Shown here: positions 43,777 through 54,933 of the stretch, piece after piece | How positions within the stretch are numbered: position 1 is the first letter of the stretch | Layout of the letters: every line of letters begins with the position of its first letter | DNA from: Ophioceras dolichostomum | Taxonomy: Eukaryota > Ascomycota > Sordariomycetes > Magnaporthales > Ophioceraceae | DNA length: 64,000 bases | Assembly (NCBI GenBank): GCA_003049485.1 | Contig: PYST01000157.1 | Coordinates: 26,306 to 90,305 of the forward strand | Reading direction: 5' to 3' | The notes under the pieces: generated by a model | The model's input: only the letters and a program-made list of their open reading frames with translations | Database searches by the model: none | What the model was told of the DNA's origin: nothing | Program-made: the position numbers and the translations under genes

Positions 43777-46700
43777 TTGATCAAGAACTCATCGCTCTGG
43801 ACCAAGCCGTCGCCACTGATGTAGACGCACTTGTAGCCGACGAGCCTGTGGACTTTGCACACGTCCGCAGTCCGTTTATGGGGGCCGGCGTTCGGTCAGC
43901 CACGCCATCAGTTCCACCAGGTTTTGGGTTGGCTCCTGTACCAACTGCCCCAAAGCAACAAGCACAGCCACAACATCAGGCTGCTCTATCCCCTCGGCCA
44001 GCAGCTGTGGTTGTTCCGACAGCGCCTGCGTCTAACCAGCAGCAACAAGCATCGTCAGCGAGAGGAGCGGCGAAGAAGCCCGGCGCTGAGGCGAAGAAGA
44101 ACATCAAGTCACTGGCGGCAGAGACCGGGCTCGCTAAGGACATTGCTTCACAGTCAAAGATGGGCAAGGGAAAACCCGTGCTACAGGAGGAGGATTTCCC
44201 TGCTCTGGACTCTGTGAAACCATCAACGGCTCCACAAGCGGCTACGCCGGCTGTCCCCGTAATGCCCAAGACGGGAACGGCTAGGGCGGCAGTGGGTGCC
44301 TCGAACAAAAAGACCTCGACTGAGCCGCAGCAACAGCAGCAGCAGCAGTCCTCGTCGAGCCAACCGGCGGGAACACCGTCTACGATGCCGTCAAAGTCTG
44401 ACAAGCGCCCCACGCCGGGCACACTGAACATTGCCGCTGCGACCAAGACTGTACAGAGCGCGGCCAAAAATACCGACTCGGCGTCTGTCACTGAGAAGTC
44501 GTCGGTCGACCCGTCGTCCGCCTTCCCAGCGCTACCGACTCCCTCGTCCACTTCTTCGCCGATGGCCCGCATGACACCCAAGACGCTGCGTGTCGTGCCG
44601 ACGCCCAAGACTGAGGCGCCGCCGCCCATCAGCGCTGCGGTTGCCATCGCCCAGGCCCAGGCCCAGTCTGGCCGCTCGTCGGTCATCTCATCCAACCGGC
44701 CTGGCACTCCAGCCAGCGAGCTCATCTCGGACAGCGCGTCGATCCTGTCGGGCTCACTTTCGACATCGCGGCCTAACTCGCCGCCTCCGGCTGCTGCTCC
44801 TAGGATCGGATCGGCCGCAGTGCGCTCCACTACCAAAAGCCAGCAGCGCAAGCAACGCAAGCAGGCGACCAAGATGGAGGCAGCACTGATCTCGAGCCAG
44901 CCTGTTCCTGAACCCGAGGCGCCTGTCATCGCCCCGATCCTGGGCCGCAAGAAGAAGCAGCAGAAGAAGGACAAGCCTTCTCCCAGTCCCTCAGCCGCTG
45001 CCAACGGCCGCTCCGACACACCTGCCGCCCAAGATGCTAAGGCTGCCGCCTCCACTACCACTACCACGATCAAGGAGTCGACTGGTACTCAGGAGTCATC
45101 GTCGGTTCCCGCGACTCCGGCTGAGCCGCAGCCGCAGAAATCTCCCGCTGCCGCTGTTGAAGAGGCCAAAGAGCATCCTGTGAAGGCCACCAGTGCATCT
45201 AAGGCTACTACTGAGCCGAAGGGCAGCAAGGGCAAGGAGAAAGAGAAGGAGCAGCACAAGGAGAAGGAGGTCGTCAAGACAAAGCAGCAGAAGGGTAAAG
45301 AGAAGGACAAAGGTCCCGCCACCAAGCCTGCTATCAAGACTTCGAATCTCCCTGCCAAAGAGTCTCAGTCTGCGACGGCGGAGTCCTCATCCGGCGATGC
45401 GGCTGACAGCCCTATAGAGAAAGTGGATATGACAGCCGCTGCCACGCTAGCTGACCTCAGATCCCGTGGCCTCATCAGCGATCGCAGCGTGCACGCCATG
45501 TTCGGTCCCGTTCTGGGCCTGTACCACAAATTCGAGGCTCCACTGCCCGACGAAGAGGACCTGAAGAGCGTACACGACAAGAACACGAACACCAACACCA
45601 ACAAAGACGACGACTGCACCGCCAACCCCGCTGGCGACGCCGACGCCGACGCCGTCCCCAGCGGCCCGGCACAGGAGCCGACGTTGAACACCCCCAAGTC
45701 GGTCGTCAGCAAGGAGGAAGTCAAGGCCCTGCTCGCCGGCGAAGTGCTCTATCGCTTTGAGGACGGCGTCCGCGTCATGCTCACGCCTAACGGCGACTGC
45801 GTCCGCCACCTGTCGCGCGACGAGCAGAAGCGCTACCTTGAGCTACAGGCTTCCCTGGCCAAGACGACCGGGACTCCCGCCTTCTTCACGCACCCGCGTC
45901 ACGAGCCTGGTCCCAGCGGCTTTTCTCTCGTGAAAGGTAGGGCCGTACCGAACGGTCCCCCTCCGTACCTGCCCAGCGCGAGCCTCGAGAAGAATAGGGA
46001 TCCCGTCGCTAAGATGCACCGAGAAGACGCTATCAGCTATATCAACCAGTACGTGCTGCCGCGGATCAACCTCCCGCCGCCCGTCGGTGGTGCCGCCGCT
46101 GCTGCCGCCGGTGGTGGTGCTCAAGGCCAAGGTGCTCAGCTCGGCGCCGCCGCCGGCCAAGACGCTCTGCCGTCTTCAGCGGCGGCGGTGTCGACGGCGG
46201 CTTCGGTCGCGGCTTCCTATCCAGGCGTTGCTCCTCCCTTCGACAGCTCCAATACCAGCCGTCATCTGCATGTTGACGCTCTCACCGGCTGGATCAGCGA
46301 CCCGCTCGCGTACGGCGAGGCCTCCTTCAACACCATGCCTGAGTGGCAGGAGGAGTGGTCCCTCGTCGCACGCGAGGACGATCCCCACCCGGACCTGCTC
46401 TCCCCGCTAGACGACCCCGTCCTCGCCCCGCCGGAGCAGCCCACGGCCGCTTCTGCTGCTGCCGCTGCTGCTGCCTCGCGTGCCCGTCAACGCGAGGGAC
46501 AGGGAGAAGAGGGCACCGGCGCCGTCCTGCCGCAGCACACGCCCACCTTTGGCCCCGTGCAGAACCCGCCCGGACCTCATCCCATCCCAGGCCGCTCAAC
46601 AACCTCTGCCGCGTCGTCGTCCACCGCTGCTGGTGTTGCAGGTGCCCCATCCATGCACGGCAAGCCAGCCACGTCTGCGACGGGCACTAACGCTAATAAC

Positions 46701-46949
46701 AACTCGTCGTCGTCGACGACTGTGGGCTCCGTCTCGCTCATGGGCGTCGAGGACGCCGAGAAGGCGCTGACCATCGCGCGGCGCGAGACGGAGAAGCTAG
46801 AGAAGCAGCTCAACGCCGTCATTAAGAAGAACCGCCGCATCCTGCTCCTCGGCGGGCCTCTGGCCGGATTGGTCGGCGGTGGCGGTATCGGTGGTGGTGG
46901 TCTCCTCGGTGGTGGTGGTGGTGGTGGTAGTGGTGGGGGTGGGAATTGA
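43777..46949 (+). CDS. Probable C-terminal half of Not4 (or separate downstream gene)
   Basis: The open frame runs from the splice acceptor at 43776/43777 to a stop at 46949. It has no ATG until 43878, yet reads as protein from the acceptor onward (VDQELIALDQAVATDVDALV). Features I associate with fungal Not4 tails are RSATPSVPPGFG, VLQEEDFPALDS, RSTTKSQQRKQRKQ followed by APILGRKKKQQKKDK, and VRVMLTPNGDCVRHLS followed by SGFSLVKGRAVPNGPP. Between these lie Lys/Glu-rich and Ser/Ala-rich stretches, then a predicted coiled coil (EKALTIARRETEKLEKQLNA) and a poly-Gly end. Joined to 39763-42387 it would give 1854 aa. If it is a separate gene, translation would start at the Met at 43878 after a 5' UTR intron. 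Confidence 0.7.
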
Positions 46950-48532
46950 CTAGCTTCGGAGGTTAGACCAGGGTCGCCTTTAGCAGCTTTAGCTTCTTAT
47001 ACGCCTGGCTTGCCCGCGCTGCCGCCGTTCTTGGCGGAGTATGGCGGTGGTGTTGTTGGTGGCGTTGGTAGGGATGCGGTTGCGCTTGTGCTGCGTGCTG
47101 CGCTGGAGCCTTGTCGGAGAGCGACGGGCGCGGCCCTGGCGGCGTGCTGGGCTGGGTTGGTCGTCGGCGAGTGCGTGCTGTTTGTTGTTGCGAGGTTGGT
47201 GCTGAGGTTGCTGATGGGGGTTGTTGTCTTGTTGATTGGGGTGCTGGTCTTGCTGAGAGGAGTTGTTGTCTTGTTGGTTGGGGTGCTGGATTGGGTTGGT
47301 GCTGATGATTATTGATTGTGATTACGACGATGGAAGAAGAGAAAGGGGGATGGTGGTAGGGTGAGGGCTGGTCTGGTTTGGCTGACGGTCTGGTTGACTG
47401 ACTGGCTTGCTGGTGTATTTCCCTTCTCGTCTGATGAGAGAGGTTACACACCCTCCGTCCCTCTTCCCTCTCCCCGCTTCTTCTTTGCTTTCCTCTTCTT
47501 CTTCCCCTCTGACTCGTTCAGTGTTTTTCGGGATTTCTTGCCCTTTCTTCTCACCTCCCTCTTACGGTACGCTTTTTCCGTTCGTTAGTTATTACTGGTG
47601 TTTTGAGTTTTATTCTCTCCCCTTCCCCTCTGTACTTTTCGGGTCATCATTGGCGTTTAGCTTAGGCTTCGTTCTTTTCCCCCTTTTCCCTTGTTTGCCC
47701 CTTGCTCGGGAATGGGAGGCTGGAAATAGCGATAGGTATCACTTGATGATATTTATCGGAACCAAATACGTCATTGTCTTTGCGGTATCGAATATTAGCG
47801 TCCTTCGATTTTATCATTTTATCCGGAGTATTGGTATTGTACAATAGGTCTATTATCACCTTGGAGTCAACGGTGGATGGACGAGGAGGGGGAAGGGAGA
47901 GAAAGCCCATGGGATCGTGTACTACTGGTCTCCTGCTCTGTCTTTGCATCGCTAGCGTTCAATGTTCCCCTTGTTTTCGTCTTTGTATTGTATCCATTCG
48001 TTGTAGCGTTTGGCCGAACAAACAAATCAAAGACGTATCTTGCCTAGCGACTTTATCGATCGACTTACTCTCGTCGTTCCTTGCTGCCAGACCTTCCAGT
48101 GCGTCGCCAGAGTCTTGCTTTCCCCCTCTGCTAGGCATATCTACCTACAATTCCAAGCGTCCTCAGAAAACAGAGTACCGATAGAGTGCTGAGGTAGAAG
48201 GAGAATAGGTTTTGAATTCAGATCCGAGCGAAAATTGGCATGCAAATATATGCTACGCGTGCGCTACTTCGAAACCATCCCTCTGAAAATGTGCACCTAC
48301 ATCCCTCCGTGATGTATCTCTCGCTTCGCTTCAAACTACCTACCGCCTCAGTACAGATTCCCCGGTATCTACATATGTACAGATGGCGTGCTGTTGCCCT
48401 GGTCTCCCGTTCGTAACTGACTGAGTCTGTGTGTCCAAGTCGTTTTCCACCACGCTCCCATTTCAACTGATAGATGACTACCTGTAGGTCAAGATACAAG
48501 CTTCCCACAGTTTCGTTTAGGTGCGGGCGGGT
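46950..48532. other. Convergent intergenic region
   Basis: It holds a 27-bp repeat pair at 47221-47289 and long pyrimidine-rich and AT-richer stretches. Open frames at 46963-47451 (-) and 47010-47315 (+) are products of biased repeat sequence and overlap each other. I do not call a gene. Confidence 0.45.
47221..47289. repeat. 27-bp direct repeat pair
   Basis: Copies at 47221-47247 and 47263-47289 differ at one base and are separated by 15 bp. Each begins TTGTTGTCTTGTTG and ends GGGGTGCTGG. Confidence 0.75.
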
Positions 48533-49647
48533 TCATGACGACTTAACCGCCTTGTTATAGCCCTTCGGCGGGAGGACGACGTTGTATTCGAGCTCGATCG
48601 TGGCCTTGTCGTCGCCCTCGAGCGGCTTGAAGTCGACAATCAGATCGGGCTTGACGGCGAAGACGGTGTCGGTGGACAGCCATGGGTCGTCCTTGGGATA
48701 GAGCTGCGTTGTGCATGTCTGGTAACCATCCGCGGTAACCTATTGTCCCCAAGTGGTGGTTGGTTAGAACGGCTAGAACAAGTCATGTCAGGAAACCAAG
48801 GCATCATCATCACTCACCATGATATGAATATGCGCCGGCCTCATGGGATGCCGATCCATCATCTGCAGCAGCTTCCACGAGGGCCCGTCCCGGGGAAGCG
48901 AGTAGGCCGTCGGGTGCAGGCAGTAGACCCAGTAGCGGCCGTTCTCGTCGGCGCGGACTTTCCCGCGCAGGTTGTTGGGCGTCTGGTTCTCCGGGTCCTG
49001 GAAGTCGTACTTCCCGTTGGCGGAGGCCTGCCACATGTCGAAGACGGCGTGGGGGACGGGCTTTCCAGTCGTCATATCGGAGATGACGCCGTGCATCTTG
49101 CACACCTGGCCGTTGGGGGGAACACCGTCCTGGATGATGGAGCCGCCCAGCTCGCGGAATGGCGCGTTAGGCGACCAGAATGGCCCCAGGATGGAGGAGC
49201 TGGTTGGGTCGATGTCGCCGTCTTCGGCGATGACTTTGTGGGCGATCTCATCAACGAGACTGGGGTGGGGTGATCTGGTTAGTAGACGTGCATCGACTGA
49301 TGGTTTATTTTTTAATTTTTGAAAATGGGGTTTCAGGGGGATCACGGGACCGGTGGTATGGGAGGTAAAACTCACGATTCCAGCCCGAGGATGTCAGATA
49401 TCCGGTGCGACTCGTTCCGCGTATTACCGCTCTCGCTGTAGGTCCTGCCCACATCGTTGACGAAGGCTACAGCCGCTAGCCACTCATCAATGGTGAGCTC
49501 GACCTCTCGGGTGAAGTTGTGCAGGTGCTTGATTAAAGAGCTCAACACAACCCTGTTCCGCTCCGTGGTCTTGGGGCCCATTGTGTCCAGCACATGCTGG
49601 GTGAAGTTCGGGTCGAACCGGTGCGATGGTTCACCGTTGGAAGCCAT
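48533..49647 (-). CDS. Intradiol ring-cleavage dioxygenase (catechol/hydroxyquinol 1,2-dioxygenase type)
   Basis: Exons 49647-49376, 49259-48818 and 48739-48533 join in frame to 306 aa. The N-terminal helical dioxygenase_N domain ([20 protein letters not shown] to [16 protein letters not shown]) is the dimerisation region found in catechol and hydroxyquinol dioxygenases. The beta-sandwich catalytic part follows ([12 protein letters not shown], then [20 protein letters not shown]). Candidate Fe(III) ligands are the Tyr residues in NGKYDF and [16 protein letters not shown] and the two His in RPAHIHIM. It would open an ortho-diphenol ring between the hydroxyls to a cis,cis-muconate. No signal peptide is seen, so it is probably cytosolic. 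It is divergent from the muconate cyclase at 51421. Substrate choice cannot be read from sequence. Confidence 0.9.
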
Positions 49648-51420
49648 TTCTGAAAACTGTGGTGTGTGATGTGATATAAGGTAGGAGATATTTGATAGAC
49701 CCGTGGAAACGTGGCTATATAGTCGAGACACAGAACGGTTGGTAACGCTCTTTTATGCAACTATAGTGAGTCTGAATAGGTAGGTAGGTCTGACAGCTTG
49801 TTGGGCACTGATCTCGGTAAAGCTTCCAGGGGTTGGGATGTGATATAATACTAGGATACGAAGAGCACCATATCACTTTCTGGGAGTGAAGAGGAGGAAA
49901 CGGGCCCTTTAAATAGAACCAGTTTGATCCGTCCATCCAATTCACCTACGACCGGACTGGCAGGAGCTACAAGGAAGCAACCACTTCGGGCTACGGGTAG
50001 GACCAGACATACTGCTTTGCAGGGGCTCGTTGATAACCGATCCTATCCGCTAACCAGGAGCACTTTTGAAGTAGTATGCTAGAAAAAGGAACAAGAAACC
50101 AGAGCGAATCATTGTGTGTTCCCAACCGCTTAAAGATTTACCCAGTATTTTGGTCAAGCACCGACCAGGAGGGAGAGAGCCAGATGGTTGGATCTTTGCC
50201 TCGCTTTCGGGCAAAGCCATACACTCGGTCCTCGACATACATCATGCCTGATACCCCGCGCATCCATCGAGGCCGGAAAATTGGAACGAGTCGGGGACCG
50301 GCACCTCGATCGGGGGTCCCAAAAAAAAAAAAACTAAGGGCTCCCAGAAGCTCGGGGCCACTAGAAGCCGCCGGTGATAAAGCGGGAGAAATTTAGCCCT
50401 CAACATGGTGACGTTCTGGAGGTGATTGTAACCACAAAGGGGAACATGGAGGGGCTCGCTAGTGGGGAATGCATGCGCTGCCGAGCCCTGTGCTGATGGA
50501 TATCAATATCCACTATCAAGTCAGCTTGCTTCTCCAAATACGCCATCGACACGAGCGGCACATTTGCCGGTTCGAGGAGTGGCAGAAGCTGAAAAGTATC
50601 GAATTCGAAAACGGTTGTTGCTCAACCCTTGATAGCACGAGTCTCCGTCCCCGACTCGAGGACCACGAGGGCCAAGACCTCCTCGTCAGCAGGCCCCGTA
50701 GCTTGAGCAGCTAGAGATGGCTATGAGACTCGAGAGCACTGAGGCCTGCAGGCACCTGTGCATTGTTGTGGAAGCATCATAACCCGTTGAAGATGTCTAA
50801 GGCATCAAGCTTGCCCTCCAATGGAGTGCGAGGTAATGGCAACGATGTTTGATGCAGTTCGATTTCACTGCAGCATCGTGCTTCCATACATGCAGTAGCT
50901 TCGTGGCTTCGTATTACTCAGGATCAGGTCCCAGTTCCTGATCGTTCTCACCTGCCAATGAGACGAGGACCATTGACAAAAGAAATTGTTTTGCCGACCT
51001 CGCCGTCAACTACCGCCCCCAGGTCCGACAGATTAGAGAGCGCCTCCGCTTCCCCGCATTCTCCAGCCGTACCGTTTCGTAACGACTCAAAGCCCGCGAA
51101 CCCGCATGGGGAACGCAGCGTGCCGCCTCCAAACCCGCCGCTGCAGGAGCGAATCAGGGGTATGTATCCGCCGTATATCTAAATCTCTACATCTCAGTGC
51201 CTTGATTGCCAATCGGCTGGAACAAAGATATACCCAAGGGACTGGAGCAATTTGACCAAGATAGAAGAATCGTATGATCCCCAGAGCCTCACGCTCTAAG
51301 AGGAAAGACAGCCGGGAATCGGTGAATGCCGCCGGCCAGTGAGACCCTTGCTTGTTCACACCGGGAGACAGTGTGTCGAGAGCTCCCCGAACCTCGGCAC
51401 GCACATCATCATCATTCGGC
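49648..51420. other. Divergent intergenic region of the aromatic-catabolism pair
   Basis: This 1.77 kb stretch lies between the start codons of the intradiol dioxygenase (-) and the muconate cyclase (+). It has a TAGGTAGG word near 49782 and an A-run near 50322-50335. Open frames inside it have no domain. Shared regulation is plausible but not shown. Confidence 0.5.
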
Positions 51421-52878
51421 ATGCTTCACCACCTCATGATCGGTACCTGGACCCCTCCAGGTGCAATATTCACAGTCGTGTTCGATGACGAGAGGCTGTC
51501 CCTCGAGTTGGTCAAGAGAACGGAGATTCCACATGACGAGCCGATATCGTGGATGACCTTCGACGTACGTTTGAGCTCCAGTAACCGCTACCGCTCACGC
51601 TCCTGCTCGATCACAGACGGCCCTCAATCCTGCAGACCCGACATGCATCACGAAATCAGGTCACTAATTCATACACTCACATACTCATCTGTACAACGCC
51701 ACAGCATGCCAGAAAAAACATCTATGGCGCGGCCATGAAGAAATGGTCCAGCTTCGCGGTCAGGAGTCCTAGTGAAATAACTCATGAGTCCTCACACGCC
51801 ATGGGGGGAGACCGTAGGTGTTATTATCTGCCATATTTGCTTAGCTTACACCAACCTCATTTTGGAATATGCCAGATCGAGGAAGACGACCAAGATCACT
51901 AACGCCTGAGAAACTCCTGCGCTTGTGCAACGGGAAACTCACACACTCTCTCACAACAAAACAGCCCAAGCCAACTCACCCGACACAAACACCCGGGCCA
52001 TCTTCCTCCTAGCAGCGACCAAGCCCCCCTACGCAGTATACTGCAACCCATTCTACCAGCCCCACGCCGGCTACGGCAACGTCTTCTCCGTGTCCGCGGA
52101 AGGCGGCGGTGGCGGCCTCGAGGCCAACATCCAGAACTACCAGTACCAGCCCGACTCCGGCATCCACGGCATGGTCTTCGACCCTCCCACCGAGACCTAC
52201 CTGTACTCGGCTGACCTGAGCGCCAACAAGATCTGGGTGCACCGTCGGCTCAACGCCCACCTCCCCGACCCGGCCATGCTGGAGCTGGTCGGCAGCCTCG
52301 ACGCGCCGGACCCGGGCGACCACCCGCGCTGGGTCGCCATGTCGCCGTCGGGCAGGTTCCTGTACGTGCTCATGGAGGCCAGCAACCGGCTGTGCGAGTA
52401 CGCTGTGGACCCGCGGACGCACATGCCCGTGTACGACGGCAGGTCGTTCCCGCTCGTGCCGCCCAGGATGCCGCGGAGGGACGCCAAGACGGGGAAGGGC
52501 CTGTTCCGCTCAGACGTCTGCGCCGTGTCGTCGTCCGGGAGATACCTTTTCGCCAGCGCACGGTCGAATAGGTCTGCGGATGAGCTGACGGGGTACATGG
52601 CTGCGTTCCGGCTGATGACGACGCCCGAGGAGGAGGAGACGGACGAGGCCCAGGATGGGGCGATAGAGAAGCAGCTGTGTCTGGTGCCGACGCCCACCAG
52701 CGGCGGGCACAGCAATGCGGTGTCTCCGTGTCCCTGGAGCGACGAGTGGGTCGCGCTCACGGACGATGAGCAGGGATGGATAGAGATGTTTCATTGGGAT
52801 GGGGAGTTCTTCGCGAGGGTCGCGAGGTTGAGGATCCCAGAGCCTGGGTTCGGGATGAATGCTATTTGGTATGATTGA
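51421..52878 (+). CDS. Carboxy-cis,cis-muconate cyclase (3-carboxymuconate lactonising enzyme)
   Basis: Exons 51421-51564, 51705-51813 and 51965-52878 join in phase to 388 aa. The start MLHHLMIGTWTPPGAIFT matches the fungal seven-bladed beta-propeller enzyme well known from Neurospora. That enzyme cyclises 3-carboxy-cis,cis-muconate in the beta-ketoadipate route of protocatechuate breakdown. Conserved segments are ISWMTFD|HARKNIYGAA across the first junction, GIHGMVFDP, YLYSADLSANKIWVHR, DAPDPGDHPRWVAM, TSGGHSNAVSPCPWSDEW and the end PEPGFGMNAIWYD. Length is typical. Its upstream neighbour, in opposite orientation, is an intradiol dioxygenase, consistent with a catabolic pair. Confidence 0.94.
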
Positions 52879-53394
52879 TGATGGTGATGCTGAAAAGAGC
52901 AGATAGCATTTTAAGTATGTGTGCATCTTCCGTACGTCCCGATATGGAGCGCATGTGCCAAGTAGGTGTTTTCGGGAATATAGAAATAAAATTTATTAGA
53001 TGGCCTCCTTTTTCTTGAAAACATGTAGTAGAGTACAGAGCTGGTGATTCAGATGAGACTGAGAAAAAAGCAAACAGGAACAAAAAAGGAATTGTCGCTT
53101 AAAGCAAAGACGATATGAAGGTGCCAAACCGTCTTGATGTAGGTAGATTTCGACATCCCCAAACGACCAATGTCGAAGTCTGGCTACTTGCTATAGACGG
53201 TACTGTAACATGGCATCTGTAATACCATGTAGCAAGTACCTTATCCGCAGACATCACTCTGGTGAGTAGTACTAAAACTAAGTGCTGCATGACTTTCTTC
53301 AACACGTATTGGGGGCAGAAGCACAGGGACGGAAGTTGGGGGGGGCTTCGTCGCTGGGATACCTGAGCAGTTACCCAGATGATGTGCTCGCAGT
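52879..53394. other. Convergent intergenic region
   Basis: It lies between the cyclase (+) and the LysM-like gene (-). It is AT-richer, with no gene. Confidence 0.5.
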
Positions 53395-54108
53395 CTACGT
53401 AGTGTGGACAGTTCCTCCCGAGGTCGAAAACGAGGAAGATGGGAGCGGGAGTAGAGAGGGGGAGGATGTATTGGTGGGCTTGGTGCTCAAGGGAGTTGGC
53501 GAGGAGCTAGAAGCAGAAGCAGGGTTCGGGGTGGAAGCAGATGTCGTCGGCTGCGAAGTGGAGGTCACAAGAGTCGTAGGGGCATTACCAGTATTAGTAG
53601 GCTGCGACGTGGAAGGAGAGGCAGAAGAGGTGCTAGTCGGCTTTGATGTGGTACTGGTGGTGGTAGATCTAGGGCCAGAGGACGCCGGGCACGCGGGATC
53701 AGACTCAGAGATGGAAGCCGTCGTCGGAGACGTTGGCTTTGGGGCCGAGGTAGACTGGGAGCTGGCCTTAGGCGTAGTGATCGTGGAATTGCCCGTGTGC
53801 GTGTGCGTTTGAGAAGCTGTTGCTGACTCTGGCGGCATGGACGACACGCAGTAGGCGTAGTTGCTCAACATCCGCGTCGAACAGGCCGCGGCAGCGCCGA
53901 TCTGTGGGTTGATCGAAAGGAAACTGTCCAAGGATAGGCCGTTACGGCTCGCCATGCCGAAGCAAGTATCACCGGCTGTGGCTATAGCGAACGAAGCGCA
54001 CTGCGAGATCGCCCCAGCCTGGATGAGTGTAGGTGTCGGCGCGGGCGTTAGAGCCAGCCCCATGCTGACGAACAATAAGGCATACGCAGCGAGAGTGGTA
54101 GATAGCAT
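53395..54108 (-). CDS. Secreted LysM-like protein with Ser/Thr-rich tail
   Basis: A 237-aa product from the ATG at 54108. It has a signal peptide (LSTTLAAYALLFVSMGLAL), one LysM-like module of about 50 residues and a long Ser/Thr/Pro-rich region likely to be O-glycosylated. The module contains FAIATAGDTCFGMASRNGLS, then LDSFLSINPQIG, and is flanked by Cys residues including YAYCV. LysM modules bind chitin-type polysaccharides in known secreted fungal proteins. The frame ends GGTVHTT at 53395 with no hydrophobic GPI-type end, so a further 3' exon beyond the GTAGAC at the stop cannot be excluded. An upstream in-frame ATG at 54153 would precede the signal peptide and is not favoured. Confidence 0.75.
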   Translation of the reverse strand: MLSTTLAAYALLFVSMGLALTPAPTPTLIQAGAISQCASFAIATAGDTCFGMASRNGLSLDSFLSINPQIGAAAACSTRMLSNYAYCVSSMPPESATASQTHTHTGNSTITTPKASSQSTSAPKPTSPTTASISESDPACPASSGPRSTTTSTTSKPTSTSSASPSTSQPTNTGNAPTTLVTSTSQPTTSASTPNPASASSSSPTPLSTKPTNTSSPSLLPLPSSSFSTSGGTVHTT

Positions 54109-54933
54109 GGTTCCGGAGGTGTTAGACCGTGATTTTATGATAGGTCTGTTCAAAAAGTGAAGTGACTTTCAGTCGGGAGCTATGAGAATAGCAGAGTTCG
54201 GTCGTGCTGTATCGGGCGGGTAGATACTGAACTAGATCAAACTAGGACCGGATGCTGAAGTCCATTGCACGGTCGCCAAGTTATACATTTTTTGGACAAG
54301 AAAGAATCGCAAAACGATCGCAGAGGGAGAAAGGGGCGGCTCGGATTAGTGTTGAGACTGCTCAAGCGGACCATCAAGCAAATCTGCGATGACATGACAG
54401 GGGAACGAGGGTCGAGAATAAAGGAGTGAGTGAAAGATGGGAGCAATAGCTTGTCCAGTCACATAGATGAGCAACTATCAACAAAGCAAAATCACAACAG
54501 ACGATAGGCCGCGATCCCGTCTATTTTGCTAAGCTGCTAAGACGGTGAGGTACAAAGGGGAGGACCCGGTTGGAATGATGGGATGTTCACTTTTCGAGAG
54601 CCTGATAGATCACGAATCAAAGCCAACACCAACACATGGTCAAAGACGGGCTTCTTCTTTGAATTTATGATGGTACGTATCCGTCCAGAGAATGAAGAAG
54701 AAAGAGAGGAACATGAATTAAGGCTTGGAGGAGCACACAAGGGGAAAGTAAGGAGTATCACGTGCATCATAGTCACGTGTATCTTATCGGCGGTATTCAT
54801 CCTATCTTATCTTATCATTCGAAAAAAAAAGTTTCGAGAGGGGCGCATCCAGTGAAAAGAAAAATGACCATCACGTCACGCTCGGTGCAAGCGAGTAGCG
54901 ACGGCGCTTTTCAACCGACCGAAAGCCGCAAAA
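54109..54933. other. Divergent intergenic region
   Basis: It separates the LysM-like gene (-) from the Nop2 gene (+). Open frames near 54583-54855 have no supporting features. Confidence 0.5.

Noticed and set aside
43976..45073. 365-aa minus-strand open frame opposite the Not4 C-terminal ORF
   Set aside because: Its composition mirrors the Ser/Ala/Gln-rich sense strand, and it has no start context or domain.
46963..47451. Open frames on both strands (162 aa minus, 101 aa plus) after the Not4 ORF
   Set aside because: They overlap each other, and their sequence derives from a 27-bp direct repeat and GTTG-biased DNA.
50740..50905. Short inverted repeats (TGGAAGCA/TGCTTCCA) suggesting a mobile-element remnant
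   Set aside because: The arms are only 8 bp, and there is no target duplication or coding sequence.
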